From Candidatus Kaiserbacteria bacterium RIFCSPHIGHO2_12_FULL_56_13 (GTDB taxonomy: Bacteria > Patescibacteriota > Minisyncoccia > Phycocordibacterales > Phycocordibacteraceae), in assembly GCA_001781625.1 (NCBI GenBank), contig MFLS01000023.1, positions 1 through 10,242 on the forward strand: DNA of 10,242 bases, read 5' to 3'. Position numbers and translations under genes: made by a program. Shown piece after piece: positions 6,728-10,242 of the stretch; within the stretch, counting starts at the first letter, position 1; each line of letters starts with the position of its first letter. The notes under the pieces were generated by a model. The model searched no databases and had not been told where the DNA came from. It worked only from the letters and a program-made list of their open reading frames with translations.

Positions 6728-7756
6728 ATGAGTTTCTTCGGGAAACTTTTCGGCGGGGCAAAAAAAGCAGAGTCGATCGCGCTTATCGAGATGGGCCCCG
6801 AGTCGGTCGCCGTCGGCCTCGCTCATTTCAAGGAGGGGATGCCGCCAGTTATCGTGTATGCGCATCGTGTGCCGATAGCCGAAGAGGGCGGCGCGCAGGA
6901 GGCGGCGCGTACGCTCGCGACCTTGGGCGAGCAAGTGATCCGTGCCGGGGCGCCCCTTTTGGTACGCGCGGCAGGCACAGGCCGCATCAACTCAGCCCTG
7001 GTTTCAGTCAAGGCGCCATGGCAAGAGACCACGATCCGCTCTGAAAAGGTCGAGCGCACGACCCCCTTTACCTTCACGAGAGATCTCCTTAAGACGGCTA
7101 TTCAAAAATCTACCGAGGCGCCCAAGGGGCGCCTCTTAGCCGACGAGTTCGTCATCGCGACGATGCTCGATGGCTACGCGATCAAAGAGCCGATAGGCAG
7201 ACGGGCGAGCCGTGTAAGTATCGTTATCCTCTCCTCTTTCATCGACGAGGCCTTCTCGCAGGCGATCGCCGCTACCCTGCGTAAGCTCTTTCACACCGAA
7301 TCGGTGCGGCTCGTGGCGGCATCAGCGACCCGCTATGAGGCCTTGCGCGCCATTTTCCCGCATGAGGAGGATTACCTGACTGTCGATACTGCCGGTAGCT
7401 CTATCGTAACGACGCTGATCCGGCACGGCCTCTTATCTGCCGTCGAACACGCCCTCGTCACCAAGGGCGCTAAAGATGCATGGCTTGCCGCATTTACCAA
7501 GACGCTTGAAATGGTCACGAAACGTTACCCTTTGCCGCGTAAAATCTTTCTCTTGACTGTTGACGGCGAACCTGCAGTCCTGAAGCAGCAGATCGAAGGC
7601 GCGCCCCTAGCTCCGCTCCGGCTTTCAGACGAACCGCCGATCGTCGTGCCGATCGCGCCCGCGCAGCTGACCGACCTTGTGCGTCTCGCTCCCGATGTCG
7701 CGCCTGATCTCGGCCTTGAGCTCATGGCGGCTTTTTGGCGCCGGGCGGGGGCTTGA
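6728..7756 (+). CDS. FtsA/PilM-like actin-fold protein
   Basis: A 342-residue cytoplasmic protein I read as a divergent member of the FtsA/PilM branch of actin-like ATPases. Around residues 17-32 (IALIEMGPESVAVGLA) lies the first strand pair with the phosphate-1-like turn. Residues about 145-172 (TMLDGYAIKEPIG, then RVSIVILSSF) follow the FtsA pattern in which a lDGy...dP.G segment precedes a core strand. YLTVDTAGSSIVTTLIRHG (216-234) sits where phosphate-2 lies, but the usual DxG is DTAG, so ATP binding may be weak or lost. KIFLLTVDGEP (272-282) is where the adenosine motif lies and is also degraded. The N-terminus (MSFFGKLFGGAKK) could be a short amphipathic membrane anchor. It is followed after 30 bases by a bitopic membrane protein, a probable partner. 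FtsA itself is less likely: there is no ftsZ nearby and no C-terminal membrane helix. Confidence 0.65.
   Translation: MSFFGKLFGGAKKAESIALIEMGPESVAVGLAHFKEGMPPVIVYAHRVPIAEEGGAQEAARTLATLGEQVIRAGAPLLVRAAGTGRINSALVSVKAPWQETTIRSEKVERTTPFTFTRDLLKTAIQKSTEAPKGRLLADEFVIATMLDGYAIKEPIGRRASRVSIVILSSFIDEAFSQAIAATLRKLFHTESVRLVAASATRYEALRAIFPHEEDYLTVDTAGSSIVTTLIRHGLLSAVEHALVTKGAKDAWLAAFTKTLEMVTKRYPLPRKIFLLTVDGEPAVLKQQIEGAPLAPLRLSDEPPIVVPIAPAQLTDLVRLAPDVAPDLGLELMAAFWRRAGA
7115..7135 (+). repeat. intragenic perfect hairpin, 9-bp stem, 3-nt loop
   Basis: GAGGCGCCC, AAG, GGGCGCCTC form a perfect GC-rich stem inside the actin-fold gene (codons about 130-136, EAPKGRL), in a part of the protein that looks like a loop. 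No T-run follows it, so it is not a standard terminator. It may simply reflect base composition. Confidence 0.5.
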
Positions 7757-7780
7757 ACCTTCAAAGGACTCCTCTATACT
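7753..7780 (+). promoter_or_regulatory. promoter TTGAAC-N16-TATACT, predicted leaderless start
   Basis: A -35-like TTGAAC (7753-7758) and a -10-like TATACT (7775-7780) are 16 bases apart. The -10 ends six bases before the ATG at 7787. The -35 contains the TGA stop of the actin-fold gene. There is no Shine-Dalgarno at a working distance. Confidence 0.55.
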
Positions 7781-7786
7781 ATCCTC

Positions 7787-9001
7787 ATGAGAACTCTCGA
7801 CGACATCATCCCGCCTTCGCGACGTCAACAGCCCGAGACCGCGCCGCCGGTTTCTCCGCCGCGGCCGCAGAGGGCGCGCAGACGCTTCCCCTTGGGGACG
7901 CTTATCATCGTACTTTTCATCATTGCCGTCTCGACGGGGGCGCTTTTCTATTTTGCAAGCGCCGAGGTCAGAGTGACGCCGCTTGCGCGTACGGCGACGG
8001 TAACGAACGCTCCGTTCACCGCAACGGCTGGCGCAGGCGAGCTCTCCTTCGAGGTCATCACGGTTGAAAAGATCGCGACGCAGTCGGTCAAGAGTTCGGG
8101 GACGAAGGCCGTGAGCGCGTCGGCCTCGGGCACGATCACTGTCTACAACACGCAAACAAGATCGCAAGCCCTTGTTGCGACAACGAGATTCCAGACGCCC
8201 AGCGGGCTCATTTTCAGAACGCCGAAAGCCATCGTTGTCCCCTCGGCGAAGGGGGGAGCGCCGGGGCAACTCACCATCACTGTGGTCGCTGATAAGCCGG
8301 GGAGCGAATACAATATCGGCCCAACTTCTTTTGTCCTCCCGGGTTTTTCAGGCGACCCCCAGTACACGCAAGTCACGGCGAAGTCGACCTCCTCGATGAC
8401 CGGGGGCGCTTCGGGCAACGAGCCAGTGGTTGCTCCAGAGACCGAGTCGGCGACGCGCGCGGCACTCATGAATTCGCTTGAAAACGAGCTCTTGGCTGAA
8501 CTCACTGGTCATGTGCCGCAAGGATATGTGCTCCTTGCCGGCGCTACTGAAACAACGTATGCGCCACTTTCGACAACTGCAGGCGCAAACTCGGACCTGG
8601 GAGAGGTGAGAGAGCAGGGCACGATGCGCGGCGTGGTACTCCCGAATGCCCTGCTGGCAAAGGCAATCGCGACCGCCGCATTAGCCGACTACCACGACGA
8701 ATCAGTGACCCTCGAGGAGGAGAACGAGCTTATCCTCAAACCCTCGGCCACCCTCCCGCTCCCTGATGACGAGAAATTCTTCTTTACGCTCTCTGGCACG
8801 GCCGCCATCGTTTCATCAATTGAGCCGTCGCGCATCAGTGCCGCCATTGCCGGCAAATCGCGCGCTGAAGCCGAATTGATCCTCAAGCAGTACCCCGAGG
8901 TCGAAGAGGCCGTCCTCATTTTGCGACCATTCTGGCGCTCTGTCTTCCCTGACGACCCGTCAAAGATCTCTGTGGAGACCCTCAAGGGAGCGTCTCGTTG
9001 A
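7787..9001 (+). CDS. single-pass membrane protein, baseplate-J-like outer domain
   Basis: A 404-residue bitopic protein. Residues 1-35 are a proline- and arginine-rich cytoplasmic tail (DIIPPSRRQ, then PRPQRARRRF). Residues about 37-58 are one membrane helix (GTLIIVLFIIAVSTGALFYF) and the rest should lie outside. Around residues 110-200 is a beta-rich module (ASGTITVYNTQT, ATTRFQTPSGLIFR, VVADKPGSEYNIGP, PGFSGDP, SSMTGG). I recognise it as the type labelled baseplate J/gp47-like in Patescibacteria genomes. A helical region (about 216-240) and a C-terminal domain (GKSRAEAELILKQYP, LRPFWRSVFPDD) follow. No tail-sheath, tube or other baseplate genes are nearby, so this is not evidence of a phage. 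Position and topology suggest it works with the preceding actin-fold protein at the envelope, as PilN does with PilM; that is inference. Confidence 0.75.
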   Translation: MRTLDDIIPPSRRQQPETAPPVSPPRPQRARRRFPLGTLIIVLFIIAVSTGALFYFASAEVRVTPLARTATVTNAPFTATAGAGELSFEVITVEKIATQSVKSSGTKAVSASASGTITVYNTQTRSQALVATTRFQTPSGLIFRTPKAIVVPSAKGGAPGQLTITVVADKPGSEYNIGPTSFVLPGFSGDPQYTQVTAKSTSSMTGGASGNEPVVAPETESATRAALMNSLENELLAELTGHVPQGYVLLAGATETTYAPLSTTAGANSDLGEVREQGTMRGVVLPNALLAKAIATAALADYHDESVTLEEENELILKPSATLPLPDDEKFFFTLSGTAAIVSSIEPSRISAAIAGKSRAEAELILKQYPEVEEAVLILRPFWRSVFPDDPSKISVETLKGASR

Positions 9002-9026
9002 CGAGAAGCTGCCAGAGTGCTAAGGT
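8998..9026 (+). promoter_or_regulatory. infA operon promoter TTGACG-N17-TAAGGT, extended -10
   Basis: TTGACG (8998-9003), a 17-base spacer ending in TGC, and TAAGGT (9021-9026) make the best sigma-70-type promoter in the window. Its -35 contains the TGA stop of the preceding gene. A start about seven bases downstream would give a leader of about eight bases to the ATG at 9041, and would exclude the in-frame GTG at 9017. Confidence 0.6.
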
Positions 9027-9040
9027 ATTTCAACATCCGC

Positions 9041-9283
9041 ATGGACAAAGGAGCAGAGAAACAAACGGCAGTAGGCTCTGTCGAGGAGGTACTGCCGGAT
9101 TCACTTTTTCGCGTGCGTGTGGATCCAAGCGAAGATGGTTCGCCTCCGGCACAAGAGCTCGTTCTCGCGTATCTTGCGGGGAAGATGCGTCTCAATCGCA
9201 TCAGGGTCTTGGTCGGAGATAAGGTCGAGATGGTGCTTGACCCCTACGGGGGGCGGGCGCGTATTACACGGCGGCTCACATAA
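9041..9283 (+). CDS. infA: translation initiation factor IF-1
   Basis: An 80-residue OB-fold protein that occupies the A site of the 30S subunit and assists IF-2 and IF-3 during initiation. The family pattern is clear: GSVEEVLPDSLFRVRV, then LAGKMRLNRIRVLVGDKVEMVLDPYGGRARI, with the basic GKMRxxxIR loop that contacts 16S rRNA. It is longer than E. coli IF-1 (72). The extra length is mainly about eight residues between FRV and the AGKM segment (the stretch DPSEDGSPPAQE), a lengthened turn in the barrel. An in-frame GTG at 9017 lies before the predicted transcript start, so I prefer the ATG at 9041. It is the first gene of the run into rpmJ, rpsM and rpsK, as in many bacterial alpha operons. 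Confidence 0.95.
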   Translation: MDKGAEKQTAVGSVEEVLPDSLFRVRVDPSEDGSPPAQELVLAYLAGKMRLNRIRVLVGDKVEMVLDPYGGRARITRRLT

Positions 9284-9301
9284 TCATTTTACGAAAAAGA
9301 C

Positions 9302-9418
9302 ATGAAAGTCCGTGCTTCGATAAAAAAGCAAAAAACGGGAGATCTGATCGTCCGCCGCCGCGGGCGTTTGTATCGTATTAATAAGCGCAACCCGCGCCGC
9401 AAAGCCCGCCAAGGCTAA
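9302..9418 (+). CDS. rpmJ: 50S ribosomal protein L36, zinc-free form
   Basis: A 38-residue, strongly basic large-subunit protein that binds 23S rRNA. It opens MKVRASIKKQKTGD and ends NPRRKARQG, matching the family at both ends. The three cysteines and one histidine that hold zinc in canonical L36 (C11, C14, C27, H32) are all absent: K11 and D14 occupy the first two places, N27 the third, and arginine lies where the histidine would be. This is therefore a C-minus paralog type needing no zinc. It lies 18 bases after infA and seven before rpsM, in the standard order. No clear Shine-Dalgarno precedes it. Confidence 0.95.
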   Translation: MKVRASIKKQKTGDLIVRRRGRLYRINKRNPRRKARQG

Positions 9419-9425
9419 TGTTCAT

Positions 9426-9806
9426 ATGCGTATAGCCGGCGTCACCATCCCCAATGACAAGCAGCTCGCCTATGCGCTACCTTTGATTTACGGTATCGGA
9501 GAGACGCGCGCGCGCGAGATCCTCACCAAGGCGGGCATCCCTTTTGCAAAAAAGGGGAAGGACCTCTCGTCTGACGAAGAACAAAGGGTGCGCTCTTTGA
9601 CCGAGAGCTTCACGATTGAAGGCGAGCTTCGGCGCGAGATAGGGCAGAACATCAAACGTTTGAAGGACATCAAGAGTTGGCGCGGCAATCGTCACGAGCG
9701 CGGTCTCCCCGTGCGCGGTCAACGCACGAAGACCAACTCGCGGACTCGGCGTGGCAATGTTCGTAAGACAATGGGTTCAGGTCGCCGCACGCTCGAAAAG
9801 ACCTAA
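9426..9806 (+). CDS. rpsM: 30S ribosomal protein S13
   Basis: A 126-residue protein of the small-subunit head that contacts the P-site tRNA and forms bridges to the 50S subunit. MRIAGVTIPNDKQLAYALPLI is followed by YGIGETRAREIL, the helix-two-turn-helix. The C-terminal RNA-binding stretch RGNRHERGLPVRGQRTKT (87-104) and the basic tail NSRTRRGNVRKT are typical. The length matches the family (about 118-126). It lies seven bases after rpmJ and three before rpsK. AAGG at 9411-9414 is a weak ribosome binding site about 11 bases upstream. Confidence 0.98.
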   Translation: MRIAGVTIPNDKQLAYALPLIYGIGETRAREILTKAGIPFAKKGKDLSSDEEQRVRSLTESFTIEGELRREIGQNIKRLKDIKSWRGNRHERGLPVRGQRTKTNSRTRRGNVRKTMGSGRRTLEKT

Positions 9807-9809
9807 CAT

Positions 9810-10242
9810 ATGGGGAAGAAACGCATCATCAAAAAGAGCGGCAGAGGGCTCGATCAGAGCAAGAAGGAGCGGGCTCTCTCAAAGGTGGCGAAGCGCCACC
9901 TCGAAAAAGGGGTCCTCCATATCGAGGCGACCTTCAATAACACCAAGGCGACGCTGACCGACGACAAGGGGAATGCGGTCATCTCTTCGTCGGCGGGTGC
10001 CTTGGGGTTTACGGGAGCGCGCAAATCAACGCCTTACGCCGCGGCGAAGGTGGGTGAATTAATCGGTGAAAAAGGAGCGATGGTGGGACTCAAGGAGGCC
10101 TCGATCATCATCCGCGGCGTCGGCGCTGGCCGCGAAAGCGCCTTACGCGCCTTTGCGGGGAAGGGCATCCAGATCCGCTCTATCAAGGATGCGACGCCTG
10201 TGCCACACAACGGGCCGCGCCCCCCGAAACCCCGTCGCGTGT
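9810..10242 (+). CDS. rpsK: 30S ribosomal protein S11 (reaches the right edge)
   Basis: A small-subunit platform protein that, with S6 and S18, binds the 690 and 790 region of 16S rRNA near the E site. 144 codons are visible, against about 129 in E. coli, with a basic extension of roughly 15-25 residues at the N-terminus (MGKKRIIKKSGRG). HIEATFNNTKATLTD (37-51), RGVGAGRESALRAF (102-115) and VPHNGPRPPKPRRV (131-144) are family signatures. The usual Cys in PHNGCRPPK is proline here. The window ends with one T after the codon for V144. Since S11 normally ends in RRV, only the last two bases of the stop are probably missing. It starts three bases after rpsM. Confidence 0.97.
   Translation, partial: MGKKRIIKKSGRGLDQSKKERALSKVAKRHLEKGVLHIEATFNNTKATLTDDKGNAVISSSAGALGFTGARKSTPYAAAKVGELIGEKGAMVGLKEASIIIRGVGAGRESALRAFAGKGIQIRSIKDATPVPHNGPRPPKPRRV

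Noticed and set aside
7625..8269. Minus-strand open frame of 214 codons spanning the actin-fold and membrane-protein genes
   Set aside because: Extremely Arg-rich composition, typical of a GC-rich shadow frame. It crosses a gene junction and a promoter and has no recognisable motif.
7787..9001. Prophage or contractile-injection-system baseplate component
   Set aside because: The baseplate-J-like region follows a membrane helix, and no sheath, tube, spike or other tail gene is near. This membrane-anchored form occurs in Patescibacteria outside phage contexts.
9017..9040. GTG at 9017 as the infA start
   Set aside because: It overlaps the promoter (the TG of the extended -10), lies before the predicted transcript start, and adds residues not found in IF-1.

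Overview
The window is a compact, gene-dense stretch of a bacterial chromosome. It most likely comes from a Candidate Phyla Radiation / Patescibacteria genome of the Parcubacteria type. That is an inference from several traits: an alanyl-tRNA synthetase of only 590 residues, a single-pass membrane protein of the baseplate-J-like type common in those genomes, an L36 with no zinc ligands, a cytosolic M13 peptidase, and gaps between genes mostly of 3 to 50 bases. TGA is used as an ordinary stop (ends at 7756 and 9001), so the TGA=Gly code of Gracilibacteria/Absconditabacteria does not apply. I see no rRNA, tRNA, CRISPR array, insertion sequence or prophage structural module, and no stretch of 300 bases without a gene.

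Layout. 1-2911 (+) is a nucleic-acid-processing group: a possible gene tail, an ATP-cone/Mrr-like nuclease fusion, a small membrane-anchored protein, a PD-(D/E)XK nuclease with two CxxC pairs, and uracil-DNA glycosylase (ung). 2927-4891 (-) is an M13 zinc metallopeptidase that converges on ung and diverges from alaS. 4940-9001 (+) holds a shortened alaS, an FtsA/PilM-like actin-fold protein, and a membrane-anchored baseplate-J-like protein. 9041-10242 (+) is the ribosomal run infA-rpmJ-rpsM-rpsK, the start of the alpha-operon order, cut at the right edge essentially at the end of rpsK.

The most striking DNA-level signal is promoter placement. Five genes (1438, 4891 on the minus strand, 4940, 6728, 7787) have a TAnnnT -10-like hexamer ending 6 to 8 bases before the ATG and no Shine-Dalgarno sequence. 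This predicts leaderless or nearly leaderless mRNAs. The gene at 94 instead has a clean GAGGAG, and infA has a good -35/extended -10 with a predicted leader of about 8 bases.

The best candidate for an undescribed system is the adjacent pair 6728-7756 and 7787-9001: a cytoplasmic actin-fold protein beside a bitopic protein with a large outside domain. The arrangement resembles PilM with PilN, or FtsA with its membrane partners. Protein-level oddities are the AlaRS domain losses, including loss of the Asp equivalent to E. coli D400, and the zinc-free L36.
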